Part shown: one piece after another, positions 7,929 to 16,786 of the stretch | Layout of the letters: every line of letters begins with the position of its first letter | How positions within the stretch are numbered: position 1 is the stretch's first letter | Source: Streptomyces hygroscopicus | Lineage (GTDB): Bacteria > Actinomycetota > Actinomycetes > Streptomycetales > Streptomycetaceae | Assembly: GCA_002021875.1 (NCBI GenBank) | Contig: CP018627.1 | Span: 5,580,001 to 5,644,000, forward strand | Length of the DNA: 64,000 nt | Reading direction: 5' to 3' | Notes under the pieces: model-generated | Databases searched by the model: none | The model's input: the letters and a program-made list of their open reading frames with translations, nothing else | What the model was told of the DNA's origin: nothing | Made by a program: the position numbers and the translations under genes

Positions 7929-9070
7929 CGGCCGGCCCTCTCCACGATGGCGACCGCGTTGACACCGCCGAAGCCGAACGCGTCGATCTGCGCGACCCGC
8001 AGATCCCCGCCGTCCCGCGCCTCCTCCCGGACGAACCGGAACGCCTCGGCCTCGGGCAGCGGTTCGACCAGACCCAGGGTGGGCGGCACCCGGCCAGACG
8101 CCAGGGACTCCAGCGCGACGATCAGGCTGAGCAGACCGGAGCCGCCCGAGGTGTGGCCGGTCATGGACTTGATGGCGGTCATCAGGGGCCCGCGCACCTC
8201 ATGGCCGAAGACCTCGGCGATGGCGGCGGCCTCGGCGGCGTCGTTCAGCTGGGTGCCGGTGCCGTGCAGCAGCACCAGATCGATGTCGCCGGGTTTGACG
8301 CCCGCCCGCCACTGCGCCTCGTGCACCGCCCGCGCGATACCGCGGGGGTCGGGGGCGGTCACATGGCGCGCGTCGCAGTTCATGCTGACGGCGCGCACCC
8401 GGCCGAGCGCGCCGGTCCCCGCGCCGGGCTCCTCCCGGCGCAGCACCACGGCCGCCGCGCCGTCGCCCATCAGCACCCCGCGGCGGTCCCGGTCGAACGG
8501 CCGGACGCGGTCGGGGGGCTCGCCGTTGACCCGGTCCAGCAGCCCGTACATCGACTCGGTGAGGGTGTCCACACCGGCCACCACCACGGTCTCCTCGGCC
8601 CCCGTGGTCAGCAGGTCGGCGGCGAGTGCGAGCGCGTAGAGGGAGGCCGAGCAGGCCCCGGAGAAGGTGTGGGTGCGGACCGCGCTGAAACGTGTCCGCA
8701 GTGCGGTGCCGAAGTGCAGCCGGCCGATGTCGAAGGGCGCGCCGTCACGCCAGGCGAGTTCGGCGGAGCGCAGTTCCCGCAGCCCGGTGCCGACGAGGAC
8801 GGGCACCTCGCTCAGGTCCTCGCCGAGTCCGGCCTGGGCCGCGGCCTCGCCGACCGCGCGCAGCAGCCAGTCGGTGGCGCGGCCGGGGAGGTCGGCGCCG
8901 GGCGCGGGGCGGTCGTCGATCTCGTAGGCGTGGCGGGCCCGGTACCGCTCCGGGTCGAAGCCGCGCAGTTCGCCGAGTCCGCTGATGCCGGAGCACAGAG
9001 CCTGGAAGACCTCGTCGACGCCCTCGCCCACGCTCGCCACGGCCCCGGCGCCGGTCACCAGCTGACTCAT
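7925..9070 (-). CDS. Beta-ketoacyl synthase (active KS, no. 2)
   Basis: 381 residues from ATG 9070, which overlaps the stop of KS no. 1 by 4 nt. Catalytic residues are intact: Cys140 in FSGACSAS, His in LLHGTGTQ and His in KSMTGHTSGG. C-terminal AFGFGGVNAVAIVE closes the fold. It is shorter and more divergent at the N-terminus than KS no. 1, reading MSQLVTGAGAVAS. Immediately followed by a CLF-like gene with 4-nt overlap, so the two probably form a heterodimer working on the shared ACP. Confidence 0.88.
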   Translation of the reverse strand: MSQLVTGAGAVASVGEGVDEVFQALCSGISGLGELRGFDPERYRARHAYEIDDRPAPGADLPGRATDWLLRAVGEAAAQAGLGEDLSEVPVLVGTGLRELRSAELAWRDGAPFDIGRLHFGTALRTRFSAVRTHTFSGACSASLYALALAADLLTTGAEETVVVAGVDTLTESMYGLLDRVNGEPPDRVRPFDRDRRGVLMGDGAAAVVLRREEPGAGTGALGRVRAVSMNCDARHVTAPDPRGIARAVHEAQWRAGVKPGDIDLVLLHGTGTQLNDAAEAAAIAEVFGHEVRGPLMTAIKSMTGHTSGGSGLLSLIVALESLASGRVPPTLGLVEPLPEAEAFRFVREEARDGGDLRVAQIDAFGFGGVNAVAIVERAGR

Positions 9071-10308
9071 GACCAGTCCGCTCGACTCTTGCCGAAGATG
9101 ACGACGGCGTTGTTGCCGCCGAAGGCCAGGCCGTTGTTCTGGACCACCTTCAGATCGGCGTCCACGGCCTGGTTGGGCACACAGTCCAGACCGCATTCCG
9201 GGTCGGTCTCTTGGTGGTTGATGGTCGGCGGGATGAAGCCCTCGGTGAGCGCGAGGGCGCAGGCGATCGAGGCCAGCGCCCCGGCGGCGCCCATGGAATG
9301 GCCGATCATCGACTTGATGGAGACCGTGCGCGGCGGGGCGGCGTCCCCGAACACCTGGCGGATGGCGCGGGCCTCGGTGATGTCGTTGGCCTTGGTGCCG
9401 GTGCCGTGCGCGGAGATGAAGTCGACCTCTTCCGGCTTGACGTGGGCGTTGTCCAGGGCGAGCCGCATACAGCGGGCCACGCTGTCCTGGTTGGGGGCCA
9501 CGGGGTGGTCCGCGTCGCAGTTGAGTCCGTAGCCGAGGACCTCGGCGTAGATACGGGCGCCCCGGGCCAGCGCCGACTCCAGGCTCTCCAGCACCAGGAT
9601 GCCCGCGCCCTCGCCGGTGAGGATGCCCTTGCGGTCCTTGTCGAAGGGCTGGCAGCGCTCGGGGGCGATGGTGCCGAGGCGGTAGAAGCCGGTGAAGGTC
9701 TTACGGCACAGGGCGTCGGCCCCGCCGCACAGCGCGAGGTCCACGTCCCCGCCGCGGATGGCGTCGAAGCCGTAGCCGATCGCGTAGTTCCCGGCGGCGC
9801 ACGCGGTGGGGAGGGTGACCGCCTCGGCGCGGGTGAGCCCGAACTCCTGGGCGATCGCGCTCGAAAGACGTCCGGCGGGCACCCGCCGGGCGACCGTGGG
9901 ATCCATTCGCTCGGGCCCCAGGTCCACTTCCTCCTCGACCAAATGGTCCAGGTCCCTGGACTCGCCGTCGGTCGTGCCGACCGAGATCAGACAGGGGATG
10001 TCGCGCAGCGCGCTCTCCGACTCGGCGAATCCGGCGTCGGCCACCGCCATACGGGCCGCCGCGACCGAGAACCGGCTCGCCCGGCCCAGGGTCCGGACAT
10101 CGAGATTTCGAATCCACCGGTCCGGCTCGAAATCCTTGACCTCACACGCCGTAGAGCGGTCGAAGCCCTCCGTGTCGAACGCGGTGATGGGACCCGCCGC
10201 GCTCTTCCCGGCGCGCAGTCCGGCGAGGAATTCCGCCGCGCCGATGCCGATCCCGGACACCGCACCGAGGCCGGTGACGACGACCCTGCGACCCGGCTCA
10301 CCACGCAT
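9067..10308 (-). CDS. Beta-ketoacyl synthase, FabF-like (active KS, no. 1)
   Basis: 413 residues from ATG 10308 (an upstream in-frame start would give 427). Close to FabF in length and motifs: VVVTGLGAVSGIG, Cys170 in TLPTACAAGN, ISAHGTGTKAND, KSMIGHSMGAAG and GLAFGGNNAVVIFG. It is the first enzyme after the ACP gene and lacks an adjacent CLF-like partner, so it may act alone as a homodimer (for priming or early elongation) or with the distant CLF-like protein at 290-1408. Confidence 0.9.
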   Translation of the reverse strand: MRGEPGRRVVVTGLGAVSGIGIGAAEFLAGLRAGKSAAGPITAFDTEGFDRSTACEVKDFEPDRWIRNLDVRTLGRASRFSVAAARMAVADAGFAESESALRDIPCLISVGTTDGESRDLDHLVEEEVDLGPERMDPTVARRVPAGRLSSAIAQEFGLTRAEAVTLPTACAAGNYAIGYGFDAIRGGDVDLALCGGADALCRKTFTGFYRLGTIAPERCQPFDKDRKGILTGEGAGILVLESLESALARGARIYAEVLGYGLNCDADHPVAPNQDSVARCMRLALDNAHVKPEEVDFISAHGTGTKANDITEARAIRQVFGDAAPPRTVSIKSMIGHSMGAAGALASIACALALTEGFIPPTINHQETDPECGLDCVPNQAVDADLKVVQNNGLAFGGNNAVVIFGKSRADWS

Positions 10309-10346
10309 TTCGCCCTGCCTTCCAAGAGACCGCCAAGATCCGGCGG

Positions 10347-10598
10347 TCACCAGCCCGCCGCGTCGGAGACAACCTCGTAGACGCCTTGAAGGTTCACCAT
10401 CCGGCTGAGTTCGGACTGCTCTATGACGATATTGAAGGTCTTCTCCAAAGCCGCGAGTATTTCAATGGCACGCAGTGAATCCGCGTCATGCTCTTCTTTG
10501 AAGAGACTGGTCTCAGTGACCTCGTCGGGGTCGATCTCAAGAATATCGGTGACGATTTCCTTGATGGTTTCACGACGCTCTTCGACGATGGCGGTCAT
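10347..10598 (-). CDS. Acyl carrier protein
   Basis: 83 residues. The phosphopantetheine site is Ser41 in HDADSLRAIEIL, with the usual helix I start (ERRETIKEIVTDIL) and an acidic helix II. It carries growing acyl chains for the three KS enzymes downstream. First gene of the operon; its ATG at 10598 follows a 282-nt divergent spacer. It ends 38 nt before the first KS. Confidence 0.93.
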   Translation of the reverse strand: MTAIVEERRETIKEIVTDILEIDPDEVTETSLFKEEHDADSLRAIEILAALEKTFNIVIEQSELSRMVNLQGVYEVVSDAAGW

Positions 10599-10880
10599 TA
10601 CCGCGCACCTCCATTTTCGGGCATGGGCAAAGCGACGAAGCTTCCGCTGACGCTAGGCGCCGGTCCGGGAGGGGACAACCCCAGAGTCCACTAGCTGTCA
10701 CATGCCGGGTGAACACCAGCGTTCGACTGGTCCGGGTGTCATAAAGCTGCAGACGGCAGCCGGTTACCGCGCGGTCAGAACTTGGAATCTGCAGGAAGCT
10801 GCCAGGTCGTCAGCGGACAGAACGGTGCCAATAACGTTCAAACCGCCAACAACCCGGCTGCCCGGGTATGCGGCCCGCCC
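10599..10880. promoter_or_regulatory. Upstream region of the polyketide operon
   Basis: This 282-nt stretch separates the ACP start from the stop of the LuxR-like gene and must hold the operon promoter. It contains an inverted repeat ACCAG-N7-CTGGT at 10715-10731, flanked by outer ACACC and GGTGT, and two CTGCAG hexamers about 40 nt apart. Its AT content is above that of the surrounding genes. The repeat is a candidate operator for one of the neighbouring LuxR-like regulators (inference); no consensus -35/-10 stands out. Confidence 0.4.
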
Positions 10881-11630
10881 CTAGTCGGGGTCGGACTCCA
10901 TCAGCCCGGCACGCACGGCGCGCACTCCGGCCTGGAACCGCGATTCGACCTGCAGGTCCCGCATGATGTCAGCCACATAGCGACGGTAGGTACGCACCGA
11001 AAGGCCGAGTTTGCGGGCCGCGGCGTCGTCCTTGTAGCCCTCCGCCATCAGCTTCAGCACCTCACGCAGCACCCGGCCGCGCGCGCCGCCCTCGAACGAC
11101 AGGGGCCGCATCGGGCGCTGGGCCGTGTCCCACATGCCGCACAGCAGTTGCTGCAGCATATCGGCCACGGTCGAGTTCTGGATCATCGAGGCGCGGGAGC
11201 CGCCGGGCTCGCCCGGCGAGGCGTCGGGCGCGATGACCGCCGCGCCGTCCACGACCACCAGCTCCTGCCGCACCCCCTCGCAGACGCGGACCTCCAGCCG
11301 CGCCACGGTCCCCACCGAGCGCTGCCACGCCGCGCCCCGGATGACGCCCGGCGGGCAGAGCATCCGGGTCCTGACCCCCTTGCCCGCCAGTTGGGCGAGC
11401 GTCTGTCCGACCAGCCGGGCGTGGTCCTCGCCCGTCACCTCGGGCAGGCTCCAGATCACATCCCGCTCGGCGCGCAGCACCAGCCGCGCCACCCACCCGG
11501 CCACGGCCTCCCCGGCCACCGGCAGTTCGGCGGACGCCGAGGCCAGCGCGGAGCGGCGGTGGTGGTGCACTGCGGACTCCAGCAGGCGTAACGCCTGGCC
11601 CAGAGTCTCCTCCAGGTTGTCCGACCCCAT
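10881..11630 (-). CDS. LuxR-type HTH regulator, truncated architecture (no. 1)
   Basis: 249 residues. The last 65 residues form a LuxR-like helix-turn-helix: AARKLGLSVRTYRRYVADIM followed by SRFQAGVRA. The N-terminal half has no receiver, PAS or ATPase signature and only resembles its two paralogues at 18915-19844 and 19898-20719, all beginning with a helix ending in an ExxVxxHR-like segment. Codon 14 is TTA (11589-11591), so translation should depend on the bldA tRNA. Start ATG 11630; an in-frame start further upstream lacks support. Probable pathway-specific regulator of the adjacent polyketide operon, transcribed in the same direction. Confidence 0.75.
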   Translation of the reverse strand: MGSDNLEETLGQALRLLESAVHHHRRSALASASAELPVAGEAVAGWVARLVLRAERDVIWSLPEVTGEDHARLVGQTLAQLAGKGVRTRMLCPPGVIRGAAWQRSVGTVARLEVRVCEGVRQELVVVDGAAVIAPDASPGEPGGSRASMIQNSTVADMLQQLLCGMWDTAQRPMRPLSFEGGARGRVLREVLKLMAEGYKDDAAARKLGLSVRTYRRYVADIMRDLQVESRFQAGVRAVRAGLMESDPD

Positions 11631-11976
11631 GTCCGGCTCCGTTCGAACCGCTCTCCCCGCGCCCACCTCCGCGTCAAATCCGTCAATAGGCACTCGCCCA
11701 TTTGGTTGAATTCCGAAATGGCTCAAAGGACACCCCCGTTCCCTTTCCGGGAACAGTAACGAGCCCCCTGGCACACGGCAAGGAAGATCGTTCCTTATGG
11801 GACACTTCCCGCCGGGAAATACCCTCCCGTTCCGGCCACGACACCTCCCCGTGTCGGCAAGGGGCTGCGCCCCCGCTCGGCGGATTGGTAACTTCCTCTA
11901 GAGCCAGCACGCCATCCCTTGCCATACGACGCGGACCCCCCACACCTCCCCTCGGGTCCCGAAAGGCGCCGCCCCC
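11631..11976. other. Divergent intergenic region between LuxR gene and exporter
   Basis: 346 nt without a convincing gene. It separates the minus-strand regulator from the plus-strand MFS exporter and should carry both promoters. A GAAAGG at about 11958-11963 is a weak ribosome-binding site for the exporter start. I see no strong operator palindrome. Confidence 0.4.
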
Positions 11977-13542
11977 ATGGCTGCACAGAACACCGCGACC
12001 ACCGATGCCGCGCAGGCCGGTTCCGCGCACTCCCCCACCGGCCGCCAATGGCTCGCGCTCTCGGTGCTCGTCCTGTCCCAACTCGCGGTGTGGCTGGACA
12101 ACACCGTGCTCAATGTGGCCCTGAAGACCCTCGCCGATCCCGATGAAGGGCTCGGGGCGAGCCCCAATCAGCTCCAGTGGAGCATCAGCTCCTACACCCT
12201 GGTCTTCGCGGTGCTGCTGTTCACCGGCGGTGTGCTCGCCGACCGCTACGGCCACCGCCGCTTACTGCTGACCGGCATGGTGCTCTTCGGCGCGGCCTCC
12301 GCCTGGGCCGCCTATTCCGGCTCGGCCACCGAACTCATCGTGGCCCGCGGCGCGATGGGCATCGGCAGCGCCCTGATCATGCCCGCCACCCTCGCCCTGA
12401 TCGCCCAGGTCTTCGACGAGCGGCACCGGGCCACCGCCATCGCCATCTGGTCGGGTTCCAGTGGAATCGCGATCGCGACCGGGCCGATGCTCAGTGGAGC
12501 GCTGCTCGACCACTTCTGGTGGGGGTCGGTCTTCCTGGTCAATGTGCCGATCGTGGTGCTGTGCGTGGCCGGTTCGTTCGTCTTCCTGCCCGGTGTCGTC
12601 ACCCGGGTGCGGCAGAAGTTCGACCCGCTGGGCGTGGTGCTCTCCACCGCCGGGCTCTTCGCCATCGTCTGGGGCGTCATCGAGGGCGGCCACCGCAACG
12701 ACTGGACCGATCCGGCCATCGTCGCCTCGCTGGCCGGGGGCGTGCTGCTGGTCGCGGTCTTCGTCCTCGTCGAACTGCGCGTCGCCAACCCCAGCTTCGA
12801 CGTCCGGCTCTTCCGCGACATCCGCTTCACCGGCGCCAGCGTCGCCGTCATGCTCACGTTCTTCGGGCTCAACGGCTCGATGTACTACACCAGCTTCTAT
12901 CTGCAGGGCGTCCAGGGACAGACGCCGCTGGAGTGCGGGCTGTCGATCGCCCCGGTCGCCCTCGGCGTACTGCTGGGCGCCCCGCTCTCGGCCAAGCTGG
13001 TACGCAACCACGGGGTGCGCCCCGTCGTCACCGCGGCCATGCTGATCGCCACCACCGGCTTCGTCGCCTACGTCTTCCTGGACGAGAGCAGCGGACTGCC
13101 GCTGTTCTGGGTCTTCCTCATCCTCCAGGGCCTGGGCATGGGCGCCGCCGTCGCGCCCACCACCGAGGCGATCATGGCCATCCTCCCCGCCGACCGGACC
13201 GGCGCCGGCTCCGCCGTCAACAACTCGCTGCGGCAGATCGGCGGGGTCCTCGGAGTGGCGGTCCTCGGCTCCGTCCTGGTCAGCGTCTACCGCGACCGGG
13301 TCACCCCCCGGCTGAGCGGGCTGCCCTCCGGTGACGCCGCCGCCGCCGGGGAGTCGCCCGAGGCCACCCGGCTGCTCGGCGCGAAGATGCGGCTGCCCCG
13401 GCTGTCGGACATCGCCGACGAGGGGTTCGTCCACGCCATGCATGTGGCCTCCGTCGTCGGCGCGGCCGCCGCCGCTGCCGGAGCAGTGATCATCTGGTGG
13501 GCGTTCCGCAGGACGTCTTCCGGTGCGCGATCCAGCATGTGA
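11977..13542 (+). CDS. MFS drug exporter, DHA2 (EmrB/QacA, 14-TM) family
   Basis: 521 residues with about 14 hydrophobic segments. Motif A-like VLADRYGHRRLLLTG lies after the second helix and a motif C-like GSSGIAIATGPMLSGALLD near residues 160-180; QLQWSISSYTLVFAVLLFTGG is the usual DHA2 segment. Expected role: proton-driven export of the cluster product or another toxic compound. Codon 96 is TTA (12262-12264), tying translation to bldA. It is the first of four plus-strand genes. Confidence 0.88.
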   Translation: MAAQNTATTDAAQAGSAHSPTGRQWLALSVLVLSQLAVWLDNTVLNVALKTLADPDEGLGASPNQLQWSISSYTLVFAVLLFTGGVLADRYGHRRLLLTGMVLFGAASAWAAYSGSATELIVARGAMGIGSALIMPATLALIAQVFDERHRATAIAIWSGSSGIAIATGPMLSGALLDHFWWGSVFLVNVPIVVLCVAGSFVFLPGVVTRVRQKFDPLGVVLSTAGLFAIVWGVIEGGHRNDWTDPAIVASLAGGVLLVAVFVLVELRVANPSFDVRLFRDIRFTGASVAVMLTFFGLNGSMYYTSFYLQGVQGQTPLECGLSIAPVALGVLLGAPLSAKLVRNHGVRPVVTAAMLIATTGFVAYVFLDESSGLPLFWVFLILQGLGMGAAVAPTTEAIMAILPADRTGAGSAVNNSLRQIGGVLGVAVLGSVLVSVYRDRVTPRLSGLPSGDAAAAGESPEATRLLGAKMRLPRLSDIADEGFVHAMHVASVVGAAAAAAGAVIIWWAFRRTSSGARSSM

Positions 13543-13617
13543 TCGTTCTTCCTTGCCACCCCTGCCGCCCCGACATAGCCTCCCGGCACAACATCCTTAA
13601 TCCGGAAGGCAGTTCAC

Positions 13618-14634
13618 ATGCGTACAGCTGTCATCACGGCGGCCGGCCAGGTGGAGATCAGAGAGATACCTGTCCCCGACATCGGTGACTCCGAGGTGCT
13701 GGTACGCATCGCGGCCTGCGGCATCTGCACCATGGAGGCCAATCTCTACGCGGGCCGGATGACGGTCTACCCGGCCGCCGCCGGACATGAGATCTCCGGC
13801 TGGGTCGAGCGGATCGGCGCCAAGGCCGCCGCACTGGAGGACATGCCCGCCGTCGGCTCCCTCGTCACCCTCGACGGACTGCCGCGCTGCGGGGCCTGCC
13901 GAAGCTGCCGGCGCGGCCAGACCGCCATCTGTGTCGCGCTCCAGGGGCACAAGCGGGAGGACGGCGCGATCACCATGGGCGCGGGGCTCGCCGAATACAT
14001 CGCCCTGCCCGCCTCACGGGTATGGTCGGTCGGCGACACCGACCCCGCCGTCGCCGCCATGGGCGAACCGCTGGCCTGCGTGGTCCACTCGCTGCGCCGC
14101 GGCGGCTTCCGCGCCGGGGACCGCGTCACCGTCATCGGCGCCGGCTACATGGGCCATCTCCACCTCGCCGTCGCCGCACATCTGCAGGCCCGCGGCGTCG
14201 CGGTGGTCGAACGGGACGAGCAGCGGCTGGCCGCCATCGCGGCGGCGGGCGCCGACGCGGCCGTCACCCCCGAGGACATCGGCGGGCTGCCCCCGGCGGA
14301 CGTGGTCTTCGTGACCATCGCGTCCAGGGAGGCCATCGCCGCCGCCCTCGCCGCGGTCGCCGACGGCGGCACCATCGTCCTCTACGGCGGCGGCCCCGGC
14401 GGCCCGCCCGCCGAGCTCCCCGGCTACGAGGTGCACCGCCGCCAGCTGACCGTCACCGGCTCCTTCAGCCATGAGCCGGACGACTGGCGCGCCGCCGCCG
14501 AACTGCTGCGCGGCGGCCGGCTGTCCGCACGGCTGGAGACGCTGGTCACCGCGCGCTACCCGCTGGACGAGGTCGAGAAGGCGCTCAAGCAGGCCGCCGA
14601 AACCCCCGTCTACCGCGTGGTCGTCACGCCGTAA
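13618..14634 (+). CDS. Zinc-dependent MDR-family dehydrogenase
   Basis: 338 residues. Catalytic-domain features: CGICTMEANLYAG, GHEISGWV (zinc His-Glu) and the structural zinc lobe CGACRSCRRGQTAIC. The Rossmann motif is VTVIGAGYMGHLHLAVAAHL. Members oxidise or reduce alcohols, polyols or sugar-derived substrates with NAD(P). A ribosome site is weak, but ATG 13618 gives the standard MRTAVIT start. Sits 75 nt after the exporter and may tailor the pathway product or belong to a precursor route (inference). Confidence 0.82.
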   Translation: MRTAVITAAGQVEIREIPVPDIGDSEVLVRIAACGICTMEANLYAGRMTVYPAAAGHEISGWVERIGAKAAALEDMPAVGSLVTLDGLPRCGACRSCRRGQTAICVALQGHKREDGAITMGAGLAEYIALPASRVWSVGDTDPAVAAMGEPLACVVHSLRRGGFRAGDRVTVIGAGYMGHLHLAVAAHLQARGVAVVERDEQRLAAIAAAGADAAVTPEDIGGLPPADVVFVTIASREAIAAALAAVADGGTIVLYGGGPGGPPAELPGYEVHRRQLTVTGSFSHEPDDWRAAAELLRGGRLSARLETLVTARYPLDEVEKALKQAAETPVYRVVVTP

Positions 14635-14714
14635 CGGCTCCGCTTCGGCCGCGTCACCAACAGAGCCACCAACAGAGTCGCCCACACCGTCCCCCACAGA
14701 AAGGATTCACCTCC

Positions 14715-15497
14715 GTGTCCCTGCGCGTAGGCGTGCAACTCCACCCCCAGCACACCGGAATCGCCGAGCTGCGCACCGCGTGGCGCGAGGCCGACGCCCT
14801 CGGGGTCGACTCGCTGTGGACCTGGGACCACTTCCTGCCGCACACCGGCGACCCCGCCGGCCGCCACTACGAGTGCTGGTCGCTGCTGTCCGCGATGGCG
14901 GTCGAGACCCAGCGGGCCACCATCGGACCGCTGGTGAGCTGCACCGCGTTCCGCAATCCGGATCTGCTGGCGGACATGGCCCGCACCGTCGACCAGCTCA
15001 GCGGCGGGCGGCTGGTGCTCGGGCTGGGCGCGGGCTGGTTCGAGGCCGAGCACACCGAGTACGGGCTGCCCTTCCCCGGACCGGCCGGGCGCATGGACGC
15101 CTTCGCCGCGTCCGTCACCGCCGTCAAGGAGCGGCTGGCCAAGCTCAACCCCGGCCCCGCGGGCCCGCTTCCGCTGCTGATCGGCGGCGCCGGGCGGCGG
15201 CGCACCCTGGAGCTGGTGGCCCGCGAGGCCGACTGGTGGAACTGGTACGGCTGGGCCTCCGAGGACCCGGTCGCCGACTTCCGCGAGCTCAGCGGCGTCC
15301 TGGACCAGTGGTGCGAGCGGGTCGGCCGGGATCCGGGCCAGGTCGCCCGCACGGTGATGGTCAACCCGGACCAGCTACCGCTGGTCGAGGGGTTCGCCGA
15401 GGCCGGGGCGGTCCATGTGGTGCTCTCCCTCCCCGCCCCGTACGACCTGCGGAAGGCCGAGGAGCTGCTCAAGGTGCGCGCCGCGCTCACCTCGTGA
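14715..15497 (+). CDS. Luciferase-like (LLM) flavin/F420-dependent oxidoreductase
   Basis: 260 residues, TIM-barrel luciferase-like monooxygenase family: LGVDSLWTWDHFLP, then LVSCTAFRNPDLLADMA and GGRLVLGLGAGWFEAEHTEYG, the standard signature of F420-dependent members. It would catalyse oxidation or reduction with FMN or F420. GTG 14715 is preceded by AAAGGA. Its stop overlaps the start of the next MFS gene (GTGA), implying coupled expression. Probably a tailoring enzyme of the cluster. Confidence 0.85.
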   Translation: MSLRVGVQLHPQHTGIAELRTAWREADALGVDSLWTWDHFLPHTGDPAGRHYECWSLLSAMAVETQRATIGPLVSCTAFRNPDLLADMARTVDQLSGGRLVLGLGAGWFEAEHTEYGLPFPGPAGRMDAFAASVTAVKERLAKLNPGPAGPLPLLIGGAGRRRTLELVAREADWWNWYGWASEDPVADFRELSGVLDQWCERVGRDPGQVARTVMVNPDQLPLVEGFAEAGAVHVVLSLPAPYDLRKAEELLKVRAALTS

Positions 15498-16753
15498 CGG
15501 CCCTGCGCGCGACGGCGCCCCGCACGCCCCTGGGGCGCCGCTTCGGCCTGCTCATGGGCGCGCTGCTGCTCTCCAGCCTGGGCAATGGGCTGTGCTTCCC
15601 GTTCACCTCGATCTACATCAGCCAGTTGCTGGGGCTCGGCGGCCGGGCGGCGGGCGGCTACTTCATCGCGATGGCCGCGGCCAGCTTCGCCGCCGCCCTG
15701 GCCGGCGGGCCGCTGGCCGACCGGGGCAGCCCGCACCGGGTGGGCGCGCTGGGCGCCGCGGCGCTCGCGGCCGGATACGCCCTGCTGGCGCCGGCCGACT
15801 CGGTGCCGCTGGTGCTCGCCTCGGGGGTGTGCGTCGGGGTCGGCTTCGGCCTCTTCTACGCCTCGATCGTGGGCGTCGTCGACACGGCCGTCCCCGAAAG
15901 CGGACGCCGCGCGGCCTTCGCCATCCGGCACATCGTCAACAACGCCGGGATCGGGCTGGGTTCGGTCGCGGCCGGGCTCGCGCTGCACGGCGCGGACACC
16001 CCGGCGGGGACGCTGCGCTGGCTGTACCTGGCCAACGGGCTGGCGGCGCTGCCGCTGATCGCGGTGATCCTGGGCGTACGGCCCCGGGCCGGGGCCGGGC
16101 CGAAGGAACAGCCCGACGGCGCACGGCCGTCCGGGCCCGGGCCCACCTATCGCTCCCTGCTGCGCGCCCGCCCCATGGCCCTGCTGATCCTGGCCCAGGC
16201 ACTCTTCGCGATCGTCGGCTTCACCCAGATCGAGGCGACCGTACCGCTGCTGTTGCATGACCGGATGGCGGTCACGCTGGGCTGGGTCAGCGTGGTGGTC
16301 GCGGCCAACTCCTTCGCCCTGATCGCCCTGCAGCCGCTGCTGCGCGGCCGGCTGGAGCGGCTGCCGGAGACCGTGGTCCTGGCGGGCGGTCCGGTGCTGT
16401 GGGCGGTGGCGTTCGGCTGCGGTCTGGGCGCGGCGCTGGCCGGACAGGCGGCCCCGGCCGCCGTACGGTACGGGCTGTTGCTGGCCTTCGCGGTGGTCTT
16501 CGCGGCGGGCGAGCTGATGTACTCCTCCGCCTTCTATCCGCTGCTGCTGCGCTGGTCGGGCGAGGAGGCGGTGGGCCGGGCGAGCGCGCTCGCGTCACTG
16601 GCCTGGAACCTGGGAACGGCCTCCGGGCCGCCGCTCGGGCTGTTCATCGTCGCCCACGCCTCGGCGACGGGCAGCTGGCTGGCGCTCGCGCTGGGCGCGG
16701 CGGTCGCGTTCGCCGTGACCGCCGCGCTGTATGGCCGGACGGCGGACACCTGA
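15494..16753 (+). CDS. MFS transporter (12-TM type)
   Basis: 419 residues from GTG 15494. Twelve hydrophobic helices in two halves separated by a Gly/Pro-rich cytoplasmic loop near residue 200. Motif A-like GGPLADRGSPHRVG follows helix 2. Coupling to the LLM enzyme suggests that it exports or imports a related metabolite. No TTA codon was seen. It ends 33 nt from the convergent binding-protein gene. Confidence 0.8.
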   Translation: MTALRATAPRTPLGRRFGLLMGALLLSSLGNGLCFPFTSIYISQLLGLGGRAAGGYFIAMAAASFAAALAGGPLADRGSPHRVGALGAAALAAGYALLAPADSVPLVLASGVCVGVGFGLFYASIVGVVDTAVPESGRRAAFAIRHIVNNAGIGLGSVAAGLALHGADTPAGTLRWLYLANGLAALPLIAVILGVRPRAGAGPKEQPDGARPSGPGPTYRSLLRARPMALLILAQALFAIVGFTQIEATVPLLLHDRMAVTLGWVSVVVAANSFALIALQPLLRGRLERLPETVVLAGGPVLWAVAFGCGLGAALAGQAAPAAVRYGLLLAFAVVFAAGELMYSSAFYPLLLRWSGEEAVGRASALASLAWNLGTASGPPLGLFIVAHASATGSWLALALGAAVAFAVTAALYGRTADT

Positions 16754-16786
16754 TCGTCCGCCGCCTCCCCAACCTTCCCCAATCGG

